64,000 nucleotides of DNA from Bacillus weihaiensis (GCF_001889165.1 NZ_CP016020.1:1276501-1340500); one strand, 5' to 3'; counted from the first letter of the stretch, positions 1 to 8,704 are shown. The notes: a model not told the origin generated them from the letters alone. Numbers and translations are program-made.

Positions 1-252
1 TATTTCCTTATTTGTCATGGTAATTCTGACAAACAAGTACAAGCAATAGCAAGAGAAATGAAGGAAAAAGCGGAAGAACAAGGTCTTATTGTTAAGCGAC
101 TTGAAGGCTTTGATGAAGCACGATGGATTTTAATTGACCTAGGCGATGTAGTAGCTCATGTTTTTCATAAGGATGAAAGAGGCTACTATAACCTCGAACG
201 TTTATGGGGAGATGCCCCGATAGAAGATCTTGCTAGTGAGCTTAGTCAATGA
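1..252 (+). CDS. rsfS: Ribosomal silencing factor RsfS, 5' end missing
   Basis: The gene runs in from the left edge, so roughly the first 35 residues are missing; 83 codons remain of a protein usually near 118 residues. RsfS (DUF143) binds uL14 on the 50S subunit and blocks subunit joining when nutrients are short. The family core is visible in WILIDLGDVVAHVF followed by the Y-x-LE-x-LW tail. The frame is open to base 1. The stop overlaps the start of the next gene (ATGA), so the two are translationally coupled, as yqeL-yqeM are in B. subtilis. Identity rests on motif and gene order. Confidence 0.93.
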   Translation, partial: YFLICHGNSDKQVQAIAREMKEKAEEQGLIVKRLEGFDEARWILIDLGDVVAHVFHKDERGYYNLERLWGDAPIEDLASELSQ

Positions 253-992
253 TCTACAAAGGTTTTGCCTCTATTTATGACCAACTTATGAAGGATGCTC
301 CCTATGAAGAATGGGCTTCATTTATTGGAATTGCCATCGAGCGCTATCATCCAGAAGCTACGTCTGTATTAGATCTTGGCTGTGGAACAGGTGAGATTGC
401 AGTGAGGCTGGCAAAACAGCAGTTATCTGTTACAGGTGTTGATTTGAGTGAAGATATGTTAACTGTGGCACAGGCAAAAGCAATTGATAACAATGTCAAC
501 ATTTTGTTTGTAGAGCAAGATATGAGGGAGCTGTCAGGCTTTCAAGAACCATTTGATGTTGTCACTATTTGCTGTGATTCGTTAAATTATTTGCAAACGA
601 GAGTGGATGTAGAACAAACATTTAAACAGGTGTATGATCATACGAATTCAGATAGCCTGTTTATTTTTGATGTTCATTCGGTTTATAAAATTCACGAGAT
701 TTTTGCCAATTCCACGTTTGCAGAACAAGATGAAGAAATTAGCTATATATGGAGTTCTTATTTAGGTGAGGAAGAGAATAGTATAGAGCATGATCTTACC
801 TTCTTTGTGAAGGATGATGAAGTATATCAACGATTTGATGAGCTACATGTTCAAAGAACGTTCCAGATAAATGAGTATAAAGAGATGCTAGAAGCTGCCT
901 CCTTTAAAGTGGTACATATATGTGCAGATTTCAGTTTGGAACAAGAGCCTACAGCTACTTCTGAACGAATTTTCTTTATTGCGAGAAAGTGA
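249..992 (+). CDS. yqeM: SAM-dependent methyltransferase YqeM
   Basis: A 247-residue class I SAM-dependent methyltransferase. The SAM-binding glycine motif VLDLGCGTGEIAVRL lies near residues 38-52, followed by an acidic residue at the end of strand 2 (GVDLSEDM) and a motif-IV-like FDVVTICCDSLNYL near residue 100. It begins inside the rsfS stop codon by an ATGA overlap and ends directly before a strong terminator, so it closes this operon. The orthologue sits at the same place in B. subtilis. The substrate is not known, and nothing in the sequence reveals it. Confidence 0.9.
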   Translation: MIYKGFASIYDQLMKDAPYEEWASFIGIAIERYHPEATSVLDLGCGTGEIAVRLAKQQLSVTGVDLSEDMLTVAQAKAIDNNVNILFVEQDMRELSGFQEPFDVVTICCDSLNYLQTRVDVEQTFKQVYDHTNSDSLFIFDVHSVYKIHEIFANSTFAEQDEEISYIWSSYLGEEENSIEHDLTFFVKDDEVYQRFDELHVQRTFQINEYKEMLEAASFKVVHICADFSLEQEPTATSERIFFIARK

Positions 993-1022
993 AAAAAGGT
1001 GAGCCTTCGCTCGCCTTTTTTT
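992..1022 (+). terminator. Rho-independent terminator after yqeM
   Basis: An A-rich stretch, then GGTGAGC, a short CTTC loop and GCTCGCC followed by seven T. The stem allows one G-T wobble and the flanking A and T runs extend the pairing. It begins at the last base of the yqeM stop codon and should end the rsfS-yqeM transcript. Confidence 0.85.
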
Positions 1023-1392
1023 GATTGCTTAGCGTATTATAAAATGAATCGATTGCGGATAAGTACTTCGACATTCTGCTGCCTACTAGCACGTCAAGTC
1101 TATAGTGATAAGCCTGGCAAAAAGCTCCGTCGGTTCTTATTCGCCTTTTGCTTGTCGCCTATAGGTGGGTGCAATCCACTTTTTTTACAGACATCCGCCT
1201 TCTTATGGCGATTAGGGAGTCTCCTCTTTGTCTGACTGCGTGAGATCTCCCCCTGGCACTCCTCCAATTTCTAGAAGAGGTCTCATGCCTTTCCCTCTAA
1301 TCAATGACGTTCAAAAACTCAATAGTAAGCTTTTTCACAGCATGGTAAAAAAATAATTATGTTTGTGCAGGAATCTTCTAATAAAAAAAGAA
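1023..1392. other. Non-coding stretch between yqeM and comER
   Basis: About 370 bases without a convincing gene. Composition between 1090 and 1310 looks richer in G+C than the flanks and holds several short imperfect hairpins: GTGGG/TCCAC followed by seven T (1165-1187), CCGCC/GGCG near 1197-1213, and an imperfect pair around GAGATCTCC and GAGGTCTC (1241-1289). A 78-codon open frame at 999-1235 overlaps the terminator and has unlikely composition, so I do not call it. The patch may be a decayed Bacillaceae intergenic repeat, but no second copy is evident in the window. Confidence 0.4.
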
Positions 1393-2226
1393 TTATTTGT
1401 TTGTTACTGAATTAAATTGTTCTGAGACTTCATCAATATCTTCATAGTATTTCTCGTGTGTGACTTGAAACACCTTATTAAACATTTCTCCGACTTCATT
1501 TTCTAACACATTGATTCCTTTTCCGGTTACACCACCTTTAACACAGACTTTTTCTTGTAGGGTCGGTAGTGTATAAAGCTCGGTTTCAATCAGGTTGCCC
1601 ATCCCAACGAGCATTTCACTTGCTAATAAAACAGCCTGCTCTTTCGTAATATCTGTTTCTTCTACAGCACTATCAATAAATCTCTGTATTAAGTAACTAA
1701 AGAAAGCTGGACCACAACTTACGATATCAGATGCAACTCTTGTTACATTTTCTTCAATTTGAACAGGTGTAGAAATCTTCTCAAACATAGTTTCAATTGC
1801 TTTTCTTGTCGATAGATGACAAGATTCTCCAAACGTAACAAGTGAGACACCTGAGAAAGCTCTATTGGTAATACTCGGAATCGCCCTTGCTACTTGACAT
1901 CTCACTAAAGATTCAATCTGATGAACATTTATCGGACTAGTAATAGAAATGAGACATTTACTTGGCTCGAGTAGCTGTTTGAGATTATTTAAAAGTGGAT
2001 AAATGTCTAATGGTTTTACACAGATGAAAATAAGGTCTGAATGTGTGACAACCTCTTCGGCAGACTTGAGTACGTTAACCTCAGGGTACAGTTGTTCAAT
2101 TGCTTCAGCTTTTTCAAGAGTTCGATTTGTCATATTAATAAACGAAGGCTTAATAGCCTCTGATTCAATAAACGATTCAATTAAGATTCTTCCCATGTTT
2201 CCAGTTCCAATAAAACCAACTTTCAA
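1393..2226 (-). CDS. comER: ComER, pyrroline-5-carboxylate reductase-like protein
   Basis: A 277-residue Rossmann-fold protein of the ProC family, transcribed divergently from comEA as in B. subtilis. The NAD(P)-binding motif GFIGTGNMG lies at residues 4-12, and the C-terminal helical part carries the family's GGVTGKGI segment. The start is a TTG at 2226 with AGGAGG (2235-2240) eight bases upstream; no in-frame ATG fits as well. Despite the name, ComER is dispensable for DNA uptake in B. subtilis and has been tied to sporulation and biofilm control in relatives. Whether it reduces pyrroline-5-carboxylate cannot be told here. Confidence 0.9.
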   Translation of the reverse strand: MKVGFIGTGNMGRILIESFIESEAIKPSFINMTNRTLEKAEAIEQLYPEVNVLKSAEEVVTHSDLIFICVKPLDIYPLLNNLKQLLEPSKCLISITSPINVHQIESLVRCQVARAIPSITNRAFSGVSLVTFGESCHLSTRKAIETMFEKISTPVQIEENVTRVASDIVSCGPAFFSYLIQRFIDSAVEETDITKEQAVLLASEMLVGMGNLIETELYTLPTLQEKVCVKGGVTGKGINVLENEVGEMFNKVFQVTHEKYYEDIDEVSEQFNSVTNK

Positions 2227-2528
2227 GGTATTTCCCTCCTTATATTATGGCTCTCTCATACACGATATGTTGTAAGAAATACTTTTATGAATAGCAAAAA
2301 AATAAAGGTGATCTGTTTCATTTCATTCAGTAACCATTTTTTCCTTGTTCAAATGTAAGCTCGCAAAAGGAGGGTTTCTCCTCGTCTTTACGGCTTGTAT
2401 GGCTATAACCAAGTCCCTAGAACCTCCTATTTATGACTTAAACGAACCACACACCTGTCATTATCTTAATAGGTTCATTTTTCGCTGATTGGAATTATCA
2501 CTAAAAACAAATAAATTGAGGTGGATGT
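2227..2528. other. Divergent intergenic region between comER and comEA
   Basis: About 300 bases that must hold the promoters of comER (leftward) and comEA (rightward). I searched for ComK boxes (paired AAAA-N5-TTTT units) and found no convincing pair. An imperfect hairpin joins GGAGGGTTTC (2377-2386) to GAACCTCC around 2420-2427 and gives a G+C-richer patch. The comEA ribosome binding site GAGGTGG lies at 2518-2524. Confidence 0.4.
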
Positions 2529-3176
2529 ATGAATTATTTTCTTAAAAATAAAAAATGGCTGTTTATTTTCATTAGTATATTAGGGTTGGCTATTTATGGT
2601 TCCTATTATTTTATTTTAGGCAATCCTAATGATTCCTCTTCAGATATCATCTCACTTGATGGAATAGACGAAGGTAGTGATCGAAATGTAGAACTAGGTG
2701 AAAGCAGGGAAGAAGAGACAAATGCAGAACAAGCTTTACCATTGGTGATCGATATTAAAGGAGAAATTAAGGTACCAGGAGTTTATGAGGTAGGAGCGAA
2801 TGAGCGTGTCCATCATCTCATTGAAAAAGCTGGAGGATTTACGAAGGAAGCAGATGAATTAGCAGTGAATCTAGCTGCTCCTCTTCAAGATGGCATGGTG
2901 CTTTATATACCAAAACAAGGAGAGCAGCCAGAAAATCTATATATAACCTCAGCTTTACCTCAAAATGACGATGAAAAACAAAAATTAATTAATATAAATA
3001 CGGCTACGTCTGAAGAGCTTCAAACGTTAAATGGAATTGGACCTGCAAAAGCGGAAGCAATTATTACACACCGGGAACAAAATGGTCTTTTTCAAAAAAT
3101 TGAAGACCTATTAGACGTGTCTGGAATCGGTGACAAATCTTTGGAAAAGCTAAAGGAGTTTATTACAGTAGACTAA
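2529..3176 (+). CDS. comEA: ComEA, competence DNA receptor
   Basis: A 215-residue membrane-anchored DNA-binding protein that captures incoming double-stranded DNA outside the membrane and passes it to ComEC. One membrane segment lies at about residues 10-32. A soluble SLBB domain follows (about 74-136, with the IKGEIKVPGVYEV strand). The C-terminal helix-hairpin-helix module (about 155-213) shows the paired hairpins LNGIGPAKA and VSGIGDKS that bind DNA. The acidic, low-complexity linker at residues 35-70 is typical. Start ATG has GAGGTGG upstream. First gene of the comE cluster. Confidence 0.95.
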   Translation: MNYFLKNKKWLFIFISILGLAIYGSYYFILGNPNDSSSDIISLDGIDEGSDRNVELGESREEETNAEQALPLVIDIKGEIKVPGVYEVGANERVHHLIEKAGGFTKEADELAVNLAAPLQDGMVLYIPKQGEQPENLYITSALPQNDDEKQKLININTATSEELQTLNGIGPAKAEAIITHREQNGLFQKIEDLLDVSGIGDKSLEKLKEFITVD

Positions 3177-3291
3177 CATTTCTTTATAAAAATATCTTTT
3201 ACAAATGAATAATCTAGTAATATTAAATTGACGGAACAAAAGGATTCTCGGTAAACTAATGGAGGAAAATGTCTGGTGGGGGTTGTTAAAG

Positions 3292-3855
3292 GTGAGTCGG
3301 ATTTCATGGGATCAATATTTTATGACACAAAGTCATTTACTTGCTTTACGAAGTACGTGTACTAGATTAGCAGTGGGTGCAACGATTGTTAGAGATAAAA
3401 GAATTATAGCAGGAGGATACAATGGCTCAATTGCCGGTGGAGTACATTGTTCAGATGAAGGGTGTTATGTGATTGATAACCATTGTGTACGAACAATACA
3501 CGCAGAAATGAACGCCATTCTTCAGTGCGCAAAGTTTGGAGTTCCGACAGCAGCAGCGGAAATTTATGTGACTCATTTTCCATGTTTGCAGTGTTGTAAG
3601 GCAATTATTCAAGCAGGAATTCAAAAAGTATATTATGCAGTAAACTATAAGAATCATCCTTATGCAATTGAACTTTTTGAGCAATCTGGTGTAAACGTAG
3701 AGCATGTGGAACTGGATGAAAATCTTCTCCGTCAAAATAATCAAGAACAGATTGAGTTTGTATCATATCTACTTACTAAACTTTCTGCAGCTAACATTAG
3801 TGACGAAGAAAAGAATGAATTAAGAGAAAAAGCCAATTCTTTATTTGAGCAGTAG
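3292..3855 (+). CDS. comEB: ComEB, dCMP deaminase family protein
   Basis: A 187-residue cytidine/deoxycytidylate deaminase; the family converts dCMP to dUMP with a zinc-bound water. Zinc ligands are visible as H70-A-E72 (TIHAEMNAI) and the PCLQC pair C98/C101. I place the start at the GTG at 3292 because the protein then begins VSRISWDQYF, matching the B. subtilis start, with a GGTGGGGG stretch upstream. An in-frame ATG at 3259 would add 11 residues but has a poor ribosome binding site. ComEB itself is not needed for transformation in B. subtilis although it lies in the operon. Confidence 0.92.
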   Translation: MSRISWDQYFMTQSHLLALRSTCTRLAVGATIVRDKRIIAGGYNGSIAGGVHCSDEGCYVIDNHCVRTIHAEMNAILQCAKFGVPTAAAEIYVTHFPCLQCCKAIIQAGIQKVYYAVNYKNHPYAIELFEQSGVNVEHVELDENLLRQNNQEQIEFVSYLLTKLSAANISDEEKNELREKANSLFEQ

Positions 3856-3909
3856 GAAAGGTAGCGGAGGAAAATCGTAAAGGGTTTCTTTCTCCGCTGC
3901 AAACCTTCC
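3855..3909 (+). other. Stem-loop between comEB and comEC
   Basis: AGCGGAG (3863-3869) pairs with CTCCGCT (3892-3898), and the outer GGAA-GGT pairs with ACCTTCC. There is no T tract after it, so it is unlikely to be a full terminator. It may slow decay or ribosome passage between comEB and comEC, or reduce comEC expression. Confidence 0.5.
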
Positions 3910-3933
3910 ATGATGTCAAAAGGGGAGTGAGAG

Positions 3934-6264
3934 GTGAAGGCTATTAGAGGATATGTTATTTTTTTAGCAATTAGTGCAACTTTGTCAATTACTCTTTGCC
4001 GTCTTTCTTTTCATCCATTTGCTCTATTTCTTTCTTGCTTCTATTTTATTTTTCTTTATATAAGAAGTAATCGATTCTTATTTAAGCTTTGTATCACGAC
4101 GTTCTTACTCTATATTGGAATCTATGTATGTATTGATCAAACCAATCATTCAAAATTAAAAAAAGGTGATTTTACCTCTGTTAGTACAATTGTTGAAATG
4201 CCCTCTTTAGATGGAAATTCTTTACGCTTTAATGTGAAAACAAAGGAAAAGGAAGAGGTAATAGCTTCTTATATTATAAATCGTAAGGAGGAAAAGGAAA
4301 AGCTACGTACCTTGAAGCCTGGAGATACATGTTTATTAGGTGGTGAACTAGTAGAACCTAAAGCTCCAACAATGCCTCATGCATTTGATTATAAACAATA
4401 TTTGTATGACCATCATATCCATTGGAAGTTTAATGTGGAGCAGATTGATCATTGTCAATCATCTTCAGGTGACGTGTACACTTCTTTATTAAGGATAAGG
4501 ATGAATGGACTACAGTTTATTGAAAACCATTATTCTAAAGAATCTATTGGTGTTGTACAAGCCTTACTATTTGGAGAAAGATCTAGTTTGCAGCAGGAGA
4601 TAGAAAGTGCATATCAGCGGTTAGGGATTGTTCATTTACTAGCAATCTCAGGATTACATGTTGGATTATTAGTAGGTGGTATTTATTTTTTATTCATTTA
4701 TTTTGGATTAACACATGAAAAGGCCAAACTTATTATGATTTGTGTATTGCCCTTATACATCATCATGACAGGAGCAGCGCCATCTGTCATAAGAGCCTCT
4801 CTTATGGTTATCTTATATTTTACTTTAAAGCTGATAAAGCGTGATGAGATTCCTTTAGATGTTATTAGTGCTACCTATCTATTTTTGTTGGCAGTCAATC
4901 CCTATTATTTATTTCAAGTAGGATTCCAATTATCCTTCGCAGTTAGCTTTGGATTACTACTTTCCGCCACGATTATTACCTCTGGTTCAAATCAGCTTAT
5001 TCGACTACTGTTGGTTTCGTTTATTTCACAGGTATGTTCATTACCATTATTGATTTATCACTTTTACGAATTTTCTTTTGTCAGTCTGATCATGAATATG
5101 TTATTTGTTCCTTTTTATTCATTTGTTATCTTACCATTAGCAATTTTTTCTTATTTAGTAGAACTTACTACTTCCTTAGGGGCGCCACTTATCCATTTAT
5201 TTAATTTCCTTCTAGAATCTTCTCACCATGTTGTGCTTTTTGTCTCTTCTTTATCTTTTATGACGATTACGACAGGACGTCCTACACTTCTTTTTCTCAT
5301 TATTTATCTAGTTGGTCTTTTTTATTTATTTAAGGAAATGGAAGCACACATTCACGTGAAGGGATTGTTAAAAGCGGTACTTCCGTTCTTGTTGTGTGGT
5401 CTCATTCAGTTTTTCACCATTTTTATGAACCCAAATGGTCAAGTACTCACACTTGATGTTGGTCAAGGAGATTCCATTTTTATTAAAATGCCATATCGTA
5501 ATGGGACGTATCTTATTGATACAGGGGGGAGGGTGACGTTCCCACAGGAAAATTGGCAAATTTCTAGTAAACCGTTCTCGTTAGTTGATTCGATCACCAT
5601 GCCTTACTTGAAATCCATAGGGGTCACAAAACTTACAGGACTTATTCTAACTCATGGTGATTATGATCATATAGGTGAGGCCTTACATCTCATGGATAAG
5701 ATAAAAATTGAACATTTAATTATTCCAAAAGAGTTTGCAAGAGGAGATTTAGAAAGGGAGATACTGACTGTAGCCAAAGAAAAAGATATCAAGATAGTAG
5801 TCCTAGAAGCTGGTGATGTGTGGCATGAAACGGGGTTACCTTTTCATGCGGTTTCTCCTTCAGTGCTTACAGAAAGCAAAAATGATGACTCGCTCGTTTT
5901 GTTATCTAAAATAGGTGGCTTAACTTGGCTGTTTACTGGGGATGCTGAGATCAAAAGTGAAAAGAAAATGCTTCAAACGTTTCCGAATCTGAAAATTGAT
6001 GTATTGAAATTAGGTCACCATGGAAGTAAAGGGTCGACTTCTGAGGAATTATTGGATGTAACTTTGCCCTCCTTGGCAATTGTTTCAGCAGGATATCAAA
6101 ACCGTTATCAACATCCGCATCAAGAAGTAGTTGATAAATTAATTGCTCGAAATATTCCTCTATTACGAACTGACTTAGATGGTTCCATATTGTATAAATT
6201 TAAAGGCGATGTAGGAACGTTTCATGCCCATCCTCCATATGATGAAGTATCAAAGGAAAAGTGA
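3934..6264 (+). CDS. comEC: ComEC, competence DNA channel
   Basis: A 776-residue polytopic membrane protein that moves single-stranded DNA into the cell during transformation. Order: N-terminal membrane segments and a DUF4131/OB-like region (1-200), the Competence domain with many membrane spans (about 215-500), and a C-terminal metallo-beta-lactamase-like domain (about 510-760). The last carries LDVGQGDSIFIKMP, the metal motif THGDYDHIGE and GHHGSKGS, consistent with a nuclease that degrades the non-transforming strand. Start is GTG with AGGGGAG just upstream. Full length for the family, so DNA uptake machinery looks intact here. Confidence 0.96.
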   Translation: MKAIRGYVIFLAISATLSITLCRLSFHPFALFLSCFYFIFLYIRSNRFLFKLCITTFLLYIGIYVCIDQTNHSKLKKGDFTSVSTIVEMPSLDGNSLRFNVKTKEKEEVIASYIINRKEEKEKLRTLKPGDTCLLGGELVEPKAPTMPHAFDYKQYLYDHHIHWKFNVEQIDHCQSSSGDVYTSLLRIRMNGLQFIENHYSKESIGVVQALLFGERSSLQQEIESAYQRLGIVHLLAISGLHVGLLVGGIYFLFIYFGLTHEKAKLIMICVLPLYIIMTGAAPSVIRASLMVILYFTLKLIKRDEIPLDVISATYLFLLAVNPYYLFQVGFQLSFAVSFGLLLSATIITSGSNQLIRLLLVSFISQVCSLPLLIYHFYEFSFVSLIMNMLFVPFYSFVILPLAIFSYLVELTTSLGAPLIHLFNFLLESSHHVVLFVSSLSFMTITTGRPTLLFLIIYLVGLFYLFKEMEAHIHVKGLLKAVLPFLLCGLIQFFTIFMNPNGQVLTLDVGQGDSIFIKMPYRNGTYLIDTGGRVTFPQENWQISSKPFSLVDSITMPYLKSIGVTKLTGLILTHGDYDHIGEALHLMDKIKIEHLIIPKEFARGDLEREILTVAKEKDIKIVVLEAGDVWHETGLPFHAVSPSVLTESKNDDSLVLLSKIGGLTWLFTGDAEIKSEKKMLQTFPNLKIDVLKLGHHGSKGSTSEELLDVTLPSLAIVSAGYQNRYQHPHQEVVDKLIARNIPLLRTDLDGSILYKFKGDVGTFHAHPPYDEVSKEK

Positions 6265-6265
6265 A

Positions 6266-6294
6266 ATAGAGACTGCTATCTGAGCAGTCTCTAT
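6266..6294 (-). terminator. Hairpin terminator at the yqzM/comEC convergence
   Basis: A perfect 12-bp stem, ATAGAGACTGCT and its complement, with a 5-base loop. On the plus strand no T run follows. On the minus strand it is followed by ATTTCACTTTTC, so it best serves as the terminator of the leftward yqzM gene, with perhaps partial effect on comEC transcripts. Confidence 0.7.
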
Positions 6295-6314
6295 GTAAGA
6301 TTACGTTGGAGTTT

Positions 6315-6449
6315 TTAAGAACCAATTAATTTTATTACCGTTGCTATTATAAAGATCGTCGCAAAAAATCCAAATGAAGCAACAAAACCTACACCAGAAT
6401 CTACAGCGTCATTACGTTTACTTTGGACATTTTTTTCAAATTCGTTCAT
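6315..6449 (-). CDS. yqzM: YqzM, small membrane protein
   Basis: A 44-residue gene on the minus strand, opposite the comEC-holA gap. It reads MNEFEKNVQSKRND, then a hydrophobic stretch (GFVASFGFFATIFIIATVI) ending KLIGS, so it is a single-pass small membrane protein. AGGAGG lies about seven bases before the ATG. It matches the small YqzM protein found at exactly this place in B. subtilis. The function is unknown. Confidence 0.9.
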   Translation of the reverse strand: MNEFEKNVQSKRNDAVDSGVGFVASFGFFATIFIIATVIKLIGS

Positions 6450-6841
6450 TGTTACCCCTCCTATATCATTATAAGTATAAGCGATTACAAATAAAAAATC
6501 TACATCATGATACCATCTAATTTAACAGTTCATGCTATTATTCCCATGTTTGTTAATAAACAATACCAATAGAAATACACGATTTGTTAAAACTAATACT
6601 GAAATTGGAGCATCGTCTCGAATCAGGAACCTAGGACCTGTGAAAAGACGTTCACATAGATAAGAGGGAATAGGCTCAGTAGGAGAAGCTATTCCCTTTT
6701 TTTAATACCTGCTGTTTTTGAGGATTTTTTACCATAGAGAATTTTCAATTGTTTAATCCCTTCATTCCTCTATTCTTCCACTTGCAAATCCATGCAGAAC
6801 GTTTTACCATTAACACATGATTGAACGATTGGAGTAAAAAC
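6450..6841. other. Intergenic region upstream of holA with an orphan terminator
   Basis: About 390 bases without a gene. The left part holds the yqzM ribosome binding site and promoter area. The part from about 6600 to 6703 is structured: a short CAGG/CCTG hairpin, a TGTGAA/TTCACA hairpin (6639-6656) and then a strong terminator. It could be the end of a comEC read-through transcript, antisense to yqzM, or an independent small RNA; I could not find a clear promoter. Confidence 0.45.
6665..6703 (+). terminator. Rho-independent terminator upstream of holA
   Basis: GGGAATAG pairs with CTATTCCC, with an extra GCT/AGC helix above it, and seven T follow. It is on the plus strand about 400 bases after comEC with only yqzM (opposite strand) between, so it either ends the comE transcript or an unannotated RNA. 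Confidence 0.85.
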
Positions 6842-7876
6842 ATGATTTTTGACGTATGGAAAGAACTTGAAAAGAAGAAGGTAGATTCAACCTATTTGTT
6901 ACTTGGGAAAGAATCCTATCTTATGAATGAAACCGTCCAACATATTATGAATGCGGCTTTAGAAGAGGAAGAAAAAGATTTTAATCTATCTGTTTATGAT
7001 ATGGAAGAAGAATCAATCGAAATAGCGATAGAAGACGCAGAGACCTTGCCTTTTATGGGGGAAAAGCGTGTAGTTGTTGTTAGAAATCCTGTCTTTCTAA
7101 CAAGTGAAAAAAAGAAAGAAAAAGTTGAACATAAGATTGAAAAATTAGAGCAATATTTATCATCCCCTGCTCCTTACACCATTCTTGTTTTTGTTGCTCC
7201 TTATGAAAAACTCGATGAGCGAAAAAAGATAACAAAAAGTATAAAAAAACAAGCCAGAGTCGTCGAAATGAATTCATTGTCAGAACAAGACACAATAAAA
7301 TGGATTATAAACATTAGTCAACATGAAGGAGTTACAATAGAGAAGGATGCATTGGAACAGCTCTATCTCCTAACAGCAGGAGATTTAATGGTTATTTTTC
7401 AAGAGGTGAAAAAATTATGTACATATGTAGGGAAGGAAGGAACGATTAGTTCTGCTACAGTTAACCTGTTAGTTTCTAGAACATTAGAACAAAATATTTT
7501 TGATCTTATTGAATCTGTCATTCATAAGAAAAGTAAACAAGCTTTACAAATTTTTTATGATTTGTTAAAGAATAATGAAGAACCAATTAAAATATTGTCT
7601 CTACTCGTTACACAATTCAGACTTATTCTTCAGGTGAAAGAACTAACAAATACAGGGTATGGGCAGCAGCAAATTGCGAGTACTGTGAAAGTTCACCCAT
7701 TTAGAGTGAAATTAGCTATGCAGCAAGCAAGATTGTTCACAGAAGGAGAGCTTGCTCAACTATTAATCGATTTAGCGGAAGCGGATTATGAAATGAAAAC
7801 AGGAAAAAAAGATAAACAGCTAGTCCTTGAACTCTTTTTATTGAAGCTGTTTAATGGACAACAAGTAGGAAAATAA
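6842..7876 (+). CDS. holA: DNA polymerase III subunit delta
   Basis: A 344-residue delta subunit, the clamp-opening wrench of the sliding-clamp loader, working with delta-prime and DnaX at the replication fork. It has the three-domain layout of the family without a working P-loop, an LLGKESYLMNE N-terminus, the conserved FMGEKRVVVVRNP strand and a C-terminal KVHPFRVKLAMQQAR helix region. The start is ATG 6842 with GGAG seven bases upstream; an upstream in-frame TTG at 6821 lacks a site. Ends just before a two-way terminator shared with rpsT. Confidence 0.94.
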   Translation: MIFDVWKELEKKKVDSTYLLLGKESYLMNETVQHIMNAALEEEEKDFNLSVYDMEEESIEIAIEDAETLPFMGEKRVVVVRNPVFLTSEKKKEKVEHKIEKLEQYLSSPAPYTILVFVAPYEKLDERKKITKSIKKQARVVEMNSLSEQDTIKWIINISQHEGVTIEKDALEQLYLLTAGDLMVIFQEVKKLCTYVGKEGTISSATVNLLVSRTLEQNIFDLIESVIHKKSKQALQIFYDLLKNNEEPIKILSLLVTQFRLILQVKELTNTGYGQQQIASTVKVHPFRVKLAMQQARLFTEGELAQLLIDLAEADYEMKTGKKDKQLVLELFLLKLFNGQQVGK

Positions 7877-7891
7877 CAATGATAAAAAAGC

Positions 7892-7924
7892 AAAAAACGA
7901 TCCTTATGGAGGATCGTTTTTTAT
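7892..7924. terminator. Bidirectional terminator between holA and rpsT
   Basis: AAAAAACGATCC and GGATCGTTTTTT form a 12-bp stem with a 7-base loop. A and T runs on both sides make it work for holA (plus) and rpsT (minus). Confidence 0.9.
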
Positions 7925-7949
7925 TTATAAGAAAGCACGTTTCTTATGA

Positions 7950-8216
7950 TTATGCAGTTAATCCGTTAACACTTTTAGCTAAACGTGATTTGTAACGAGC
8001 AGCAGTGTTTTTGTGAACTAAACCGCTTTGTGCAGCTTTATCAATTTTGCTGTTAGCTTCTAGAAGTGCAGCTTTTGCATTGTCAACATCACTGTTTAAT
8101 ACTAAAGCATCTACTCTTTTGATAGCAGTACGCATAGCAGATTTGATTGCTGAGTTATGAGCGTTACGCTCATTGCTAGTTTTTACGCGTTTGATTGCAG
8201 ATTTAATATTTGGCAT
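7950..8216 (-). CDS. rpsT: 30S ribosomal protein bS20
   Basis: An 88-residue, lysine- and arginine-rich helical protein that binds 16S rRNA early in 30S assembly. [17 protein letters not shown] at the start and [19 protein letters not shown] near the end are diagnostic. The start ATG at 8216 has AGGAGGTGA upstream; a GTG nine bases further up would overlap that site and is rejected. It stands alone on the minus strand opposite the holA-gpr run, as in B. subtilis. Confidence 0.97.
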   Translation of the reverse strand: MPNIKSAIKRVKTSNERNAHNSAIKSAMRTAIKRVDALVLNSDVDNAKAALLEANSKIDKAAQSGLVHKNTAARYKSRLAKSVNGLTA

Positions 8217-8704
8217 ATCTTTCACCTCCTAAGAAGTAAATCGAGATCTATTTTACTCGACCATTACCTTTACATGAACAAAAGATATTCTATCAAACAG
8301 CCATCTATATTGCAATACTTCTGTAAAGGAAAATACATTGAAACACAATTTTTTTATGAAATAATCATGATAAATACTAAGAAAAAGACATTAAATATTT
8401 ATTTTTAAGGAAAACTCACTTTTATCCACCTTACCTCATCGCATTATGTTCTTGTAAAAAATTCCTCTAAGACATTCTTTCGAGTAATCCGATGCTGTGA
8501 AACCAAAGATATAGGTTATTTAATAGATTCTTTAGGAGAAAGAACTGCAACTAATTGAAGCGAAAGAGATATGTAATGGAATACCTTAACTGACTTCCAT
8601 TCATTAGTTTGCAGAATGAAGTTCATCTTCTCTACATCAATAGGAATGATTATGGTCATAAATGGAAACCCTACATAGCAGGAACGATTTGGGAGGTATT
8701 TTTT
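8217..8704. other. Divergent region between rpsT and gpr
   Basis: Nearly 490 bases. The rpsT leader and promoter take up the left 100. The remainder is A+T rich with no convincing gene. A TTCTTT/AAAGAA hairpin with AGGAG in its loop lies near 8527-8543. I looked for a sigma-G or sigma-F promoter before gpr, expected from B. subtilis, and found no good match to both boxes. The gpr ribosome binding site GGGAGG is at 8691-8696. Confidence 0.4.
8287..8315 (-). promoter_or_regulatory. Sigma-A promoter of rpsT
   Basis: On the minus strand TTGCAA, a 17-base spacer and TAGAAT. It lies about 70 bases before the rpsT start, leaving a leader that could host the feedback control known for S20 in some bacteria. 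Confidence 0.6.

Noticed and set aside
999-1235. A 78-codon plus-strand open frame after yqeM
   Set aside because: It overlaps the yqeM terminator, has no ribosome binding site and its composition is unlike a protein.
2003-2275. Plus-strand open frame opposite comER
   Set aside because: It is the antisense shadow of a clearly conserved gene and has no RBS or recognisable features.
2440-2528. ComK box before comEA
   Set aside because: I expected paired AAAA-N5-TTTT units but found only single A and T runs without correct spacing.
8590-8700. Sigma-G or sigma-F promoter before gpr
   Set aside because: Several CAT-containing stretches exist but none has both boxes at correct spacing.
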